From the NCBI GenBank assembly GCA_041394725.1, contig JAWKHR010000014.1, forward strand, positions 62,001-126,000: a stretch of DNA of 64,000 nucleotides, in the 5' to 3' direction. The notes beneath the pieces were generated by a model. That model was not told the DNA's origin and did no database searches. It saw only the letters and a program-made list of their open reading frames with translations. Source of the DNA: JAWKHR01 sp041394725. Lineage in GTDB: Bacteria > Acidobacteriota > Vicinamibacteria > Vicinamibacterales > SCN-69-37. The translations under genes and the position numbers were made by a program. Position 1 is the first letter of the stretch. Each line of letters starts with the position of its first letter. Below, piece after piece: positions 33,153 through 43,214 of this stretch.

Positions 33153-35228
33153 ATGGCGAAGGCACGTCCCACCACGGATACCCCCGCTCCCGACCAGCGG
33201 AAACTCACCGAGCGGCAGGCGCTCCGGCTCGGCGCGCTCGCGACGATCGACGCGAAGCCGCTCGCCGGCCTGTCGGTCGCCGAGATCTCCGACAAGTTCA
33301 AGTGGCAGATCGACCCGACGCTGCTGTTCTTCCGGCGCATCTGCGGCCGCGTCGTGAAGAAGGACCCGGTGACCGGCGAGGCATACCCCGTCCCGTTCGC
33401 GACGGTCCACGTCGAGGACACCGACTGCTCGCTGCTCGGGTACTTCCCGCCCGCGTGGCCCTGGGGCTGGTTCTTCCCCCTCGGCTGCCGCCGCGAGGAG
33501 ATCGCGACCGTCACCACCGACCGGTGCGGGCGGTTCTGCGTGTTCGTCCCGCGGTTCGAGATCGACTGGATCCTGCAGTGGCGGCGGCATCGCCACTGCT
33601 TCCCGGACATCTTCGTCCGCCCGTCGATCCGCGACCTGCTGCCGCCGATCGATCCGCCGCGCCGGATTCCGAAGCCGCCGTTCCCGCCGCCGCCGGAGCC
33701 CGGTCCCGATCCGGCGCCGTTCGATCTCGTCTCGCGGCTGCCGGCCACGCTCGTCGAGGCGCTGGCCGGTCCGGCCGGCCGGGCGCTCGCGACGCGCGTC
33801 GAACGGGTCGCCGCGGCCGCGCACCTCGGCGCGCCGGCCGAGGCGCTCGACGTGCTCGTGGACGCGCGCGCGTTCCCGTCCGAGCTGCCGCCGCCGCTGC
33901 CCGAGGAGTTCCGGAAGGTGCAGGCCGGCACCGCCGACGTCGGCCAGTCGCGCGCGAACCCGGCCGACGTGATCCGTTCGACGATCGCGCTCCGCGCGGG
34001 CCTCGTCGATCGCGAGCTCGACGACTTCCGGCTCGACCGCTACATCGGCCCGTTCTTCCGGTGCATCGACGTCTACCTGCCCGAGTGGCACCGCGTGGTG
34101 GACGTGCCGGACATCACGTTCCGCGTGACGCAGGACGTCGATGGCGACGGCACCGAGGAGACGATCTACGGCGAGAGCTACTTCGACGTCCGCTGGAACG
34201 CCGGCGCGATCCCGGACGTGACGCTCGTCGCCTCGTCCATCGCGCGCGAGTCGCACGTCTGCGACGCGCCGGACGTGCCGTGCGGGACGACGCCCGCGAT
34301 CCTCTTCGCGGGCCTGATGCCGCTGCACGACGCCGCCTACTTCGACGCGGCACTCGGGTACGCGAAGCGCCCGAACCGCCCGATCCCGCCGTCCGGCCCG
34401 CGCCCCGAGGCACGCACTCCGTTCCTCCACACGCTGCAGCTCTACGGCTGCGTGAACGTCCAGGGCGCGCAGTTCTACCGCGTCCTGCTGAGCACGGACG
34501 ATGGCGCGACGTTCTCGGCGATCACGGGGCTGCACTGGAACATCTACCCGATTCCGGCGGGTCCTCCGCACCCGGTCGCGGCCGACGCGCAGGGCTGGTA
34601 CCCGGTGCTGCCCAACCCGGACGACTTCCACCCGGCGCGGCTGATCCTCGAATGGCCCACGCCGGCCGTCGGGAAGCACGTGCTGAAGGTCGAGGTCGGC
34701 AACGCGGCGAAGAACCCGATCCAGGCCTCGGCGCCGGTCGCGATCCAGGTGGACAACACGGCGCCGACGGCGACGTTCACGACGCTCGCGTGGAAGTTCG
34801 CGGGCGAGCCGGACTCGGCGTTCTCGGGCGCGGGCCGCAACCTGCTGGTCACCTGCCCGACGATCCGCCGGGGCGCGACGCCGGCCGACATCGACGTCCA
34901 GATGACGGTCTTCGTCGCCGCGACGCACCTGCGCGACGCGTCGATCTACGCGCGCAACTGCGACCTGAGCGGCCTCGCGCCGCTGGCCTCGCCGCCGCCG
35001 CACGCGTCGCACTGGCACGACGCGGTCTCCGACAACAGCGAGGTGCTCACCGCGCGCTACCGCATCACGGCGGCGGACCTCGAGGGCGCCTACTCGTTCG
35101 GCTGCCGCGTGAACTCGCGCGCGATGAACCCGTCGGGCGGCGACGGCGGCCACCTGGCCGACTGGCTCTACGACCCGGTCGTCGTCTACCGGCAGCCCGA
35201 GATCCGGGTGGCCGTGGTGAATGCCTGA
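33153..35228 (+). CDS. Large protein of unknown function, first gene of a three-gene module
   Basis: The 691-residue protein has no signal peptide. The first 170 residues hold KFKWQIDPTLLFFRRICGRV and a beta-rich Cys-containing domain that resembles carboxypeptidase-regulatory-like folds (CSLLGYFPP, TTDRCGRFCVFVPRFEIDW). A Pro-rich linker (about 175-195) leads to a middle region with several Cys and Trp and a C-terminal beta-rich region with Ig-like features (KVEVGNAAKNPIQ, VAIQVDNTAPTATF). I recognise no catalytic motif. AGGAGG precedes the ATG at 33153. Its stop overlaps the next gene by eight bases. It may be a structural or surface component. Confidence 0.7.
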   Translation: MAKARPTTDTPAPDQRKLTERQALRLGALATIDAKPLAGLSVAEISDKFKWQIDPTLLFFRRICGRVVKKDPVTGEAYPVPFATVHVEDTDCSLLGYFPPAWPWGWFFPLGCRREEIATVTTDRCGRFCVFVPRFEIDWILQWRRHRHCFPDIFVRPSIRDLLPPIDPPRRIPKPPFPPPPEPGPDPAPFDLVSRLPATLVEALAGPAGRALATRVERVAAAAHLGAPAEALDVLVDARAFPSELPPPLPEEFRKVQAGTADVGQSRANPADVIRSTIALRAGLVDRELDDFRLDRYIGPFFRCIDVYLPEWHRVVDVPDITFRVTQDVDGDGTEETIYGESYFDVRWNAGAIPDVTLVASSIARESHVCDAPDVPCGTTPAILFAGLMPLHDAAYFDAALGYAKRPNRPIPPSGPRPEARTPFLHTLQLYGCVNVQGAQFYRVLLSTDDGATFSAITGLHWNIYPIPAGPPHPVAADAQGWYPVLPNPDDFHPARLILEWPTPAVGKHVLKVEVGNAAKNPIQASAPVAIQVDNTAPTATFTTLAWKFAGEPDSAFSGAGRNLLVTCPTIRRGATPADIDVQMTVFVAATHLRDASIYARNCDLSGLAPLASPPPHASHWHDAVSDNSEVLTARYRITAADLEGAYSFGCRVNSRAMNPSGGDGGHLADWLYDPVVVYRQPEIRVAVVNA

Positions 35229-35559
35229 CGCGCTGGGATTCCTGCTCGGCAGCCTGGCGGTGTGGCGCGTGACGCACCTGCTCGCCGACGAGGACGGTCC
35301 CGGCGACGTCATCGTGTGGATCAGGACGCGGCTCGGCACGGGGATGCTGGGGCGGCTGATGGACTGCTTCTACTGTCTGTCGCTCTGGGTCGCCGCGCCG
35401 GCCGCGCTCCTCTTCCGTCACGACGCGCGCGAGTGGGTGCTCTACTGGCTCGCGCTCTCCGGCGCGGCCTGCCTGCTCGAGCGCGCCACCGATCGGCCCG
35501 CCGGCGTGCCTGGCGACGCGGGCGGCGACGTCCGTCCGAATCGGGAGGTGATGCCATGA
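35221..35559 (+). CDS. DUF1360 membrane protein
   Basis: The 112-residue protein has two or three hydrophobic segments and the family motif CFYCLSLWVA after a short helix (AVWRVTHLLADEDGP). DUF1360 proteins are found in sporulating Bacillus and in mobile or phage-like modules; their function is unknown. It overlaps the end of the 691-residue gene and is itself overlapped by the next gene (ATGA), so all three should be translated in a fixed ratio. Confidence 0.75.
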   Translation: MPDALGFLLGSLAVWRVTHLLADEDGPGDVIVWIRTRLGTGMLGRLMDCFYCLSLWVAAPAALLFRHDAREWVLYWLALSGAACLLERATDRPAGVPGDAGGDVRPNREVMP

Positions 35560-35837
35560 GCTGCTGCAACGGCCGTCGCCGGGCCGCGCGAACGGCCGGA
35601 CAGCGGATCGGGTGGCCGCCGGTGCCGACGACGCCGACGCCGACGGCCCCCGAGACACCGGCGCTCGCCGCGCGCGCGCGTCTCCGATACGTGGGTGATC
35701 GCGCGATCGTCCTGCGCGGCGCGGGGTCGGGCCTCACCTACCTGGCCGATCCCGAGGCCGCGCCGTCGCTCGACGTCGATGCACGCGACGTGCGGGCGCT
35801 GCTCGCGACCGGGCTGTTCGACGCGGCCGACGGCTGA
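35556..35837 (+). CDS. Small protein, third gene of the module
   Basis: The 93-residue protein has an N-terminal Cys pair (MSCCNGRRR), a Thr/Pro linker, and a small beta-rich domain RYVGDRAIVLRGAGSGLTY followed by VDARDVRALLATGLF. That domain pattern (strand-G-x-G/T-G-x-x-Y, then V-D-x-x-D-x-x-x-L-L-x-x-x-x-F) occurs in short proteins from phage-like gene cassettes; I know of no function. It overlaps the DUF1360 gene by four bases. The link to phage is from memory and unverified. Confidence 0.65.
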   Translation: MSCCNGRRRAARTAGQRIGWPPVPTTPTPTAPETPALAARARLRYVGDRAIVLRGAGSGLTYLADPEAAPSLDVDARDVRALLATGLFDAADG

Positions 35838-35843
35838 GGCGTC

Positions 35844-36782
35844 CTACCCCGTCATCCGGGCCAGCACGCGGTTCCGGAAGACGTGCCAGAGCGCGGGCCC
35901 CGGCGGCCCCTCGACGAACTCCGCCAGCAGGAACGTCACGTCGTCGTGCGCGAGGTGGTCGGCGTCGGCGTGCGCGTGGAGCGCCGCGAGCAGCCGGTCG
36001 GCCAGCGCGTCGGTCGTCCCGGTGGCCGGGTCCCGGGGTTCTTCCATGAGCAGCGCCTCGATGCCGTGCCGGTCGAAGGGCTCGTCCGCGGGCGAGGTGG
36101 TCTCGAGCACGCCGTCGGTCACGAGCAGCATCCGATCGCCCGGCGAGACGTGGAACCGGTGGCGGTGATAGGTCGCATCGAAGCCGACGCCGAGCGGCAG
36201 GTCGATGAACGCGGGCCGCGAGGCAGGCGGCGGCACGGGCAGGTGCAGCGGCGTCCACCGGCGGTCGCGCGATCGGTACAGCCAGCCATGCGGATGTCCC
36301 GCGTAGCTCACGGTGAGCCGCCGTCGGGGCGGATAGTAGGTCGCCAGCACCGCCGTCGTCATCGCGCGAAGCGACTGGCGTTCCAGCCGGCGGTTGAACT
36401 GGCGGAGCACCTTCCGCTCGTCCACGACGTCCACGCTTCGCCGGAGGTGCGCGTGAATCTCGCGCCCCATCGCCTCCACCGTCGATCCGTGACCGGCGAC
36501 GTCGGCGAGACAGACCCGGGCCATCAGGCCGGAGCCGCAGATCGACAGGTAGTGGATGTCGCCGCCGCCGGCGCCCTCGCACGGCCGCGAGTACAGCACG
36601 CCGCGCATGCCGGGCAGTTCGACCCGGCCGTGCACGATGCCGTTGCCGCCGCGCACCTCGCCGCAGGCAAACCCGGCAAGCATCCGGCGCTCACTCGCCG
36701 GCGTCGCCGCCGGCTGCGGCGGCGCAGACCCCGGTTCGTCCGGCGGGGCCGGGCCGGGCGTGTGACCTTCCGGGGACGCCAT
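35844..36782 (-). CDS. PP2C/SpoIIE-type serine phosphatase
   Basis: The 312-residue protein has a Pro-rich start and then a SpoIIE phosphatase domain. Metal-binding motifs are ADVAGHG (about residue 93), a LLVTDGVLE stretch, and DDVTFLLAEF near the C-terminus. No sensor or membrane domain is fused. Such enzymes usually dephosphorylate anti-sigma-factor antagonists in partner-switching systems, but no such partner is adjacent. It faces the three-gene module with seven bases between stops. Confidence 0.87.
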   Translation of the reverse strand: MASPEGHTPGPAPPDEPGSAPPQPAATPASERRMLAGFACGEVRGGNGIVHGRVELPGMRGVLYSRPCEGAGGGDIHYLSICGSGLMARVCLADVAGHGSTVEAMGREIHAHLRRSVDVVDERKVLRQFNRRLERQSLRAMTTAVLATYYPPRRRLTVSYAGHPHGWLYRSRDRRWTPLHLPVPPPASRPAFIDLPLGVGFDATYHRHRFHVSPGDRMLLVTDGVLETTSPADEPFDRHGIEALLMEEPRDPATGTTDALADRLLAALHAHADADHLAHDDVTFLLAEFVEGPPGPALWHVFRNRVLARMTG

Positions 36783-36849
36783 GTCTGACGATACCCCAGC
36801 GACGCGCGCGCCGCCGGACGGCGGTTCCGGCCGGGGCTAAGATACGCGC

Positions 36850-39800
36850 ATGCCGGCCCGATGGCGCGCGCTGCTGCCCCTGGTCGCCGCCTGTCTCGCG
36901 GCGGCCGCGTTCCAGGCGCCGTCCACCGCCCGCGCGACCACCGGCCAGGCGGCGTCGCCCGCCCGCGCCGCGCGAATCACCGAGGACGTCCGCACGATCG
37001 CGACCTATCCGTTCTCGGAACCCAGCCCGATCCCGATCCTCACGCGCGACACGCGCCTCTATCCGTACCACGCGTTCGAGGGCTACGCGCACGAGGCCAC
37101 GCCGCGACCCTGGAAGGTCGTGCATCTCGAGAACGAGCTGATCGAGGTCTTCGTGCTGCCCGAGGTCGGGGGCAAGGTCTGGGGCGCACGCGTCAAGCGG
37201 AACGGCCACGAGTTCATCTACCGCAACGAGGTCCTCAAGTTCCGCAACATCGCGCTGCGCGGGCCGTGGACGTCGGGCGGCATCGAGTTCAACTTCGGCG
37301 TCATCGGACATGCGCCATCCACCGCCACGCCGGTGGACTACGTGCTGCGCACGAACGCCGACGGCAGCGTCAGCTGCATCGTCGGCGCGATGGATTTGCC
37401 GTCGCGCACGGACTGGCGCGTGGAGATCCGCCTGCCCGCCGACTCGGCGGCGTTCGAGACGCGCGTGCTGTGGCAGAACACGACGCCGCTCGAGCAGCCC
37501 TACTACAACTGGATGACCGCGGCGGCAAGCGCGACCGACGATCTCGAGATGAGCCTGCCCGGCCGCGCCTACCTGCAGCACTCGGGCGCGCCGGAGGCCT
37601 GGCCGGTGGACGCGGCGGGCCGGTACCTGCCGGCGTACGCGAACAACGCGTTCGGCCCGAACAAGTCGTACCACGTGGTCGGCGAGCGCCACGACTTCTT
37701 CGGCGGCTACCACCAGGACGCGGGCTGGGGCTTCGGGCACTGGGCGCCGTACGAGGACATGCCCGGGCAGAAGCTCTGGGTGTGGGCGTTGTCGCGCGCC
37801 GGCGGCATCTGGGAGGATCTGCTGACCGACACCGACGGCCAGTACGTCGAGTGGCAGGCCGGCCGGCTGTTCGTGCAGTACTCGCCGGGCGCCGACGTGA
37901 ACCCCATCACGCAGGCGGCGTTCGATCCGCTGGCAACCGATCGGTGGGCCGAGACGTGGTTCCCGGTCGAGGGCATCGGCGGCCTCACGGCTGCCTCGTC
38001 GCGTGGTGCGATGGCGGTGCGCGAGGTCGGCCGCCAGCTGGAGATTGGCGTGAACGCCTTCAGGCCGGCGACGGACCGCCTCCGGGTCTGGTCCGGCGAC
38101 ACGCTCGTCCTCGATCGGAACGTGTCGATGCAGCCGCTCGAGCCGTTCGGCGTGGCCGTCGATCACGATCCAGGATCGGCCTGGCGCGTCGAGCTGCCGG
38201 CGCTCGGCCTGCGGCAGTCGTCCGACCGGAGCGACCTGGCAATCGCGCGGCCGTTCGACACGGATCCCACCGCTCGCGCCTCCATCCCGGCCGAGGACCG
38301 CGAGGTCTTCGAGGCGCGCGAGCTGATCAAGGCCCGGCGCTACGAAGCGGCTCGGCCGCGACTGGAGGCCGTGCTGGCGTCGCGACCGTGGCACCGCGGC
38401 GCCCGGCTCGCGATGGCGGATCTGGAGCTGCGGCGCGGCCGCTACGGCGCCGGTCTCGATCACGTCCGCCGCGTGTTGCAGCTCGACGCCTACGACGCCG
38501 ACGCGAACTTCCTTGCCGGCACCCTCTACCGCGCGCTCGGTCGCGACGCCGACGCGCGCGATGCCTTCGGCTGGGCTGCACGATCGATGACGTACCGATC
38601 GGCGGCCAACGTCTGCCTGGCCGAGCTTGCGGTGTCCCGCGGGGATCTGGACGCCGCGGAGCGCTACGCCCGCGCCGCCCTCGACTTCAACCAGGCGAGC
38701 CTGCCGGCGCGGGAGGTCCTCGCCATCGTCGGCCGCGCCTCCGGCCGGCGCGCGCTGGCGGACGAGGCGGCCACGGCTCTGCTCGACCTCGACCCCCTGC
38801 ACCACTTCGTCCGGGCCGAGGCGTGGCTCGCGACGCCGGACGCCGCCGCCGCCGACCGGCTCTTCGACGGGCTGCGCGGCGAGTACCCGGACCAGACCAT
38901 GCTCGAGCTCGCCATCGGCTACGCGAACCGCGGCCGGAAGGACGACGCGGTGGCGCTCCTCTCGCTGGCCGGGCAGCGCCTGCACAATCCGCTGTTCGCC
39001 GCGTGGCGTGCGTGGCTGACCGACAATCCGTCGGCGCTCGCCGGCGCGGCCAGTGACGTCGCCTTCGTGTTTCCCTTCCGCGCCGAGACGCTGCCGGTGC
39101 TCACCTGGGCGGCCGGCCACGACGATCGCTGGACGTGGCGGTACCTGCTGGCGCTGAACCTCTGGGCCCGCGATCGTGCCGACGAAGCGCTCGACGACCT
39201 GCTCTCGCTCGGCGACTCGCCGGACTTCGCGCCGCTCTACGTCGCGCGGTCGTTCCTCGCCGAGCAGGCGTCGCGCGGCAACCCGGAGACCGACCTGCGG
39301 CGCGCCGAAGAGCTCGCCGGCGACGACCGCGTGCTGCGGATCCCGCTGATCCAGTACTACCAGCGGCACGGGCGATGGGCGGACGCGCTGGCGGCGTCGA
39401 ATCGCGCGCGGCAGCGCGTGCCCGGCGACTTCAACCTCGACCTGCTGCACGCGCGATCGCTCGTGAACCTCGGCCGCGCGGCCGACGCCGTCGCGATCCT
39501 GGACGCCGTGCAGGTGCTGCCGTCGGAGAACGCGCGCGAGAGCCACCAGCTGTACGTGCAGGCGCACACGATGGCCGCGCTCGACGCGCTGGACGCGGGG
39601 AGGACGGCAGACGCGACCGCGCATCTCGACGCGGCGCTGGCATGGCCTGAATCGCTCGGCCAGGGCAGGCCCTACGACCCCGAGGAACGGCTCGTGCGCT
39701 ACCTCCTGGGCGTCGCCGCCTCGCGCGACGGGAAGCCGGGCGAGGCCCGCGCGGCGTTCGAGGCCGTGGTGACCGCCACGCGTCCGGTCGGAGGTGGCAT

Positions 39801-40056
39801 CTCGCCGCTGGACGCGCTGGCCGTGCCGGCGCTCGCCGCCCTCGGTCGTGGCGGCGAGATCGACGCGATGTTGGCGACGCCCGCGGCCGCCCCAGGCGTG
39901 GACGCCGGTGTCGCCGCGCTCGTGGCCGCGCTCCGCGCCGCGTCGCCCGAGGCCGTCCGCACGGGTCTGCGTGGCGTGGCGGCCGCGCACCCGCGCCTGG
40001 CCGGTGATCTCGACGGGCGGCTGCTGATGCGCGCACTCGCGGCTGGCGCGCGCTGA
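36850..40056 (+). CDS. DUF5107 and TPR protein, probable glycan-related secreted protein
   Basis: The 1068-residue protein has a signal peptide (about 1-30). A DUF5107 domain (about 60-400; HLENELIEVFVLPEVGGKVW, GGIEFNFGVIGHAP) follows, then a long run of TPR-like helical repeats to the end. DUF5107-TPR proteins are seen next to glycoside hydrolase genes and have the fold of galactose-mutarotase-like domains, so a role in glycan handling is likely. It is followed 53 bases later by a DUF6067 lipoprotein gene on the same strand. Confidence 0.82.
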   Translation: MPARWRALLPLVAACLAAAAFQAPSTARATTGQAASPARAARITEDVRTIATYPFSEPSPIPILTRDTRLYPYHAFEGYAHEATPRPWKVVHLENELIEVFVLPEVGGKVWGARVKRNGHEFIYRNEVLKFRNIALRGPWTSGGIEFNFGVIGHAPSTATPVDYVLRTNADGSVSCIVGAMDLPSRTDWRVEIRLPADSAAFETRVLWQNTTPLEQPYYNWMTAAASATDDLEMSLPGRAYLQHSGAPEAWPVDAAGRYLPAYANNAFGPNKSYHVVGERHDFFGGYHQDAGWGFGHWAPYEDMPGQKLWVWALSRAGGIWEDLLTDTDGQYVEWQAGRLFVQYSPGADVNPITQAAFDPLATDRWAETWFPVEGIGGLTAASSRGAMAVREVGRQLEIGVNAFRPATDRLRVWSGDTLVLDRNVSMQPLEPFGVAVDHDPGSAWRVELPALGLRQSSDRSDLAIARPFDTDPTARASIPAEDREVFEARELIKARRYEAARPRLEAVLASRPWHRGARLAMADLELRRGRYGAGLDHVRRVLQLDAYDADANFLAGTLYRALGRDADARDAFGWAARSMTYRSAANVCLAELAVSRGDLDAAERYARAALDFNQASLPAREVLAIVGRASGRRALADEAATALLDLDPLHHFVRAEAWLATPDAAAADRLFDGLRGEYPDQTMLELAIGYANRGRKDDAVALLSLAGQRLHNPLFAAWRAWLTDNPSALAGAASDVAFVFPFRAETLPVLTWAAGHDDRWTWRYLLALNLWARDRADEALDDLLSLGDSPDFAPLYVARSFLAEQASRGNPETDLRRAEELAGDDRVLRIPLIQYYQRHGRWADALAASNRARQRVPGDFNLDLLHARSLVNLGRAADAVAILDAVQVLPSENARESHQLYVQAHTMAALDALDAGRTADATAHLDAALAWPESLGQGRPYDPEERLVRYLLGVAASRDGKPGEARAAFEAVVTATRPVGGGISPLDALAVPALAALGRGGEIDAMLATPAAAPGVDAGVAALVAALRAASPEAVRTGLRGVAAAHPRLAGDLDGRLLMRALAAGAR

Positions 40057-40109
40057 ACCGCGCGCCTTGTCTCGTGCGGACCCGGGTGATAGGTTCCGCT
40101 GCGATCGCC

Positions 40110-43100
40110 ATGCCCACCCACACGTCCGCTGTCGTCGCGGCGCTCGCGGCGCTCGCCGTCGCGACGGCGTGTTCCCGCGAGCCCGTCATCGCCGATCTGC
40201 ACCGGGCCCCCGTCATCCCGAACGTCATCGATGGCGTGGTCTTCGAGCCCGGCAACTGGGCGCCGCACCTCGCCGCGGGATCGAAGGGCCTGTCGTGGGG
40301 CAACCACCGGGCGGTCGTCGAGATCGAGGGCCCGGCGGCCGGCGCCGGGGCCGCGGGCACGGCGGCCGGCCGCGATGCCTCCGGCAACGTCGTCGTCACG
40401 ATCCCCTGGCGCCGGCACGATCCCGATCCGGCGGCCAAGGCGATCGTCGTCGTGGATGCGGCGTCGGGAGAACCGGTGCCCAACGCGGTCGCGCTGCGCG
40501 TGGAGCCCGCGTCGGGTGACGTCGTCTTCCAGCCGAACCCTGGGTCGCGAACCTACCACGTCTATTACATGCCGTGGGAATCCACCGGCGGCAACTACCC
40601 GAAGGTCACCTACCCGCGCACGGTCATCGAGCCCGACGCGCGCTGGGCCGCGGCCGCGCGCGGCCAGGCGATCGACGCCCTGCCCCGCGCGCGCACCACG
40701 CGCATCGAGTCGGTGGACGCCTTCCACGCCTTCTTCCCGATGGAGGTCATCGCCACATCCGACGAGACCGCGCGGTTCATGCAGGGCGCGCCTGGCGGCT
40801 GGCGGGTGATGCCGGAGCACCGGGACTACTCGATCCGGATGCGCCACTTCATCCCGAAGGTATGGGCGGATCGCGGCGCCACGGACCAGTTCGCCAGCGA
40901 GGTCCTGCGCGACGAATACTTCACGTTCCAGGTCGGAGTCGTGGCCGGCGATCGGCCGCTCGCCGACGTACAGGTCTCCTTCGACGGGTTCCCGGCGGCG
41001 TGGCGCGATTCGCTGACCTGCTTCAACTGCGGCGGCATCGACGAGACCGGCCGTGCCTTCACGAAGCGGATCGACGTGCCGGCGCGCGAGATCCAGCCAA
41101 TCTGGATCGGCCTGCAGGTGCCCGCCGGCCAGCGGCCGGGCACCGTCACCGGCGACGTCACGGTCTCGTCGGGCGGCACCCGCCAGACCGTGCACGTGTC
41201 GCTCGACGTGGACGACGCGGAGGCGCGCAATCACGGGTTCGACGAGCCGGAGCTGATGAGCCGCCTGGCGTGGCTGAACTCCACGGCCGGGTCGGACCCC
41301 GACTTCGTCATCGCGCCCTACACGCCGATTGGCGTGAACGGCCACGAACTCTCGATCCTCGGCCGGACGATCGTGCTCGGCGCCTCGGGCCTGCCGGAGC
41401 GCATCCTCAGCTACTTCACGCCCACGCTGACGTCGCTGGCCGACGTGCCGAAGCCGGTGCTCGCGCGGCCGGTCGCGCTCGACGTCATCGTCGGCGGCGC
41501 GCCCGAGGCGTTCACGCCGGCCGGCTTCGCGGTGCGTCAGGAGGCCCGCGGCCGCGTGTCCTGGACGGCCGAGAGCCGATCGCCGCGCGCCCGGATGTCG
41601 GTGGACGGCGCGCTCGAGTACGACGGCATGCTCGAGTACCGGATCGCGCTCGAGGCGCTCGCCGACCTCGATCTCGACGACGTGGTGCTGCCCGTGTCGT
41701 TCGTCCCGGACGCGGCGCGCTACATGCTCGGGCTCGGCCGGGCGGGCGGCCTGCGTCCCGCGTCGATCGACTGGACCTGGGACGTGAAGCACCACCAGGA
41801 GGGCGTCTGGCTCGGCGGCATCGACCGCGGGCTGCAGTACGTGCTGCGCGACGACAACTACGAGCGGCCGCTCAACACGAACTTCTACCAGGACAAGCCG
41901 CTCAACCTGCCGCCATCGTGGTTCAACGACGGCCGCGGCGGCATCCGGATCCGCACCGCGCCGGACGCCGTCACCGCGACCAACTACTCCGGCCGGCGCC
42001 ACGTGGCGGCGGGCACGACGCTGCACTTCAACGTCCGCTTCCTCGTCACGCCGTTCAAGACGATCGACACGCGGACGCACTTCAACACGCGGTTCGTCCA
42101 CAAGTACGTGCCCGTGGACGAGGTGAAGGCCGCGGGCGGCACCGTGGTCAACATCCATCACGCGAACGAGATCAACCCGTACATCAACTACCCGTTCTTC
42201 AACCTCGACGCGCAGACGGCCTACATCGAGGAAGCCCACGCGAAGGGCGTGAAGGTGAAGCTGTACGACACGATCCGGGAGCTGACCTACCACGCCCACG
42301 AGCTGTTCGCGCTCCGGAGCCTCGGCGACGAGATCCTCAACGACGGCGAGGGCGGCGGCCATTCCTGGATGCAGGAGCACCTCGAGGACCACTACCACTC
42401 CGCCTGGCACGCCTGGCGCGTGGACGACGCGGCGATGCTCGACAAGGGGACCTCGCGCTGGACCAACTACTACATCGAGGGGCTGGCCTGGCTGGCCGAG
42501 CACCAGCACATCGACGGCCTGTACCTCGACGACATCGCGTTCAGCCGCGAGACCGTCAAGCGCATGATCTCGGTGCTCCACGCACACCGGGACGAGGTCG
42601 TCATCGACCTGCACTCGGCGAACCAGTTCAACCCGCGTGACGGCTTCATCAACAGCGCCATGCTCTACATGGAGCACTTTCCGTACATGTCGCGGCTGTG
42701 GTTCGGCGAGTACTTCGACTACGGCCAGCCGCCCGACTACTGGATGACCGAGGTCTCGGGCCTGCCGTTCGGCCTGATGGGCGAGATGCTGCAGGGCGGC
42801 GGGCACCCGTATCGCGGCCTGGTCTACGGCATGACGTCACGCGTCTACGGCGACACGGACCCGCGGCCGGTGTGGAAGATGATGAACGACTTCGGCATCG
42901 CCGACAGCCGCATGCTGGGGTACTGGCTCGATGCGGCGCCGGTGCGGACGGGCCACGCGCGGATTCTCGCGACGACCTATGTGCGGCCGGACGGCGTGCT
43001 GGTGGCGCTCGGGTCGTGGTCGGACCGCGACGAGCGGGTCGCCCTCGACCTGGACCTGGCGGCGCTCGGCCTGTCGGGTCCGCTGCGTGTCTGGGCGCCC

Positions 43101-43214
43101 GCGGTGGAGGGCCTGCAGGCCGCCGCCGAGATCGACCCGTCGGCCGTCGTCGTGCCGGCGAATCAGGGCCTGTTTCTGCGGATCGCGAGGCGGGCCGCGT
43201 CCGGGACGCGCTGA
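40110..43214 (+). CDS. DUF6067-type glycoside hydrolase-like lipoprotein
   Basis: The 1034-residue protein starts with a lipoprotein signal (AALAVATAC). A beta-rich N-terminal half with one Cys pair follows (LTCFNCGGID), then a TIM-barrel-like half with YVPVDEVKAAGGTVVNIHHA, GVKVKLYDTIREL, and IDGLYLDDIAFSR, where the acidic residues could be catalytic. A C-terminal beta domain completes it. It resembles DUF6067 proteins, which are related to GH123-type hydrolases. The ATG at 40110 is preferred to the GTG at 40074 because it begins the signal peptide. The 3' end overlaps the convergent cytochrome gene by 52 bases. Confidence 0.78.
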   Translation: MPTHTSAVVAALAALAVATACSREPVIADLHRAPVIPNVIDGVVFEPGNWAPHLAAGSKGLSWGNHRAVVEIEGPAAGAGAAGTAAGRDASGNVVVTIPWRRHDPDPAAKAIVVVDAASGEPVPNAVALRVEPASGDVVFQPNPGSRTYHVYYMPWESTGGNYPKVTYPRTVIEPDARWAAAARGQAIDALPRARTTRIESVDAFHAFFPMEVIATSDETARFMQGAPGGWRVMPEHRDYSIRMRHFIPKVWADRGATDQFASEVLRDEYFTFQVGVVAGDRPLADVQVSFDGFPAAWRDSLTCFNCGGIDETGRAFTKRIDVPAREIQPIWIGLQVPAGQRPGTVTGDVTVSSGGTRQTVHVSLDVDDAEARNHGFDEPELMSRLAWLNSTAGSDPDFVIAPYTPIGVNGHELSILGRTIVLGASGLPERILSYFTPTLTSLADVPKPVLARPVALDVIVGGAPEAFTPAGFAVRQEARGRVSWTAESRSPRARMSVDGALEYDGMLEYRIALEALADLDLDDVVLPVSFVPDAARYMLGLGRAGGLRPASIDWTWDVKHHQEGVWLGGIDRGLQYVLRDDNYERPLNTNFYQDKPLNLPPSWFNDGRGGIRIRTAPDAVTATNYSGRRHVAAGTTLHFNVRFLVTPFKTIDTRTHFNTRFVHKYVPVDEVKAAGGTVVNIHHANEINPYINYPFFNLDAQTAYIEEAHAKGVKVKLYDTIRELTYHAHELFALRSLGDEILNDGEGGGHSWMQEHLEDHYHSAWHAWRVDDAAMLDKGTSRWTNYYIEGLAWLAEHQHIDGLYLDDIAFSRETVKRMISVLHAHRDEVVIDLHSANQFNPRDGFINSAMLYMEHFPYMSRLWFGEYFDYGQPPDYWMTEVSGLPFGLMGEMLQGGGHPYRGLVYGMTSRVYGDTDPRPVWKMMNDFGIADSRMLGYWLDAAPVRTGHARILATTYVRPDGVLVALGSWSDRDERVALDLDLAALGLSGPLRVWAPAVEGLQAAAEIDPSAVVVPANQGLFLRIARRAASGTR

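Noticed and set aside
36691..39990. Minus-strand open frame opposite the DUF5107 gene
   Set aside because: It lacks domains and is explained by codon composition of the real gene.
39699..42806. Minus-strand open frame of over 1000 codons
   Set aside because: It overlaps the DUF6067 gene in antisense and has only Arg/His/Val-rich low-complexity sequence.
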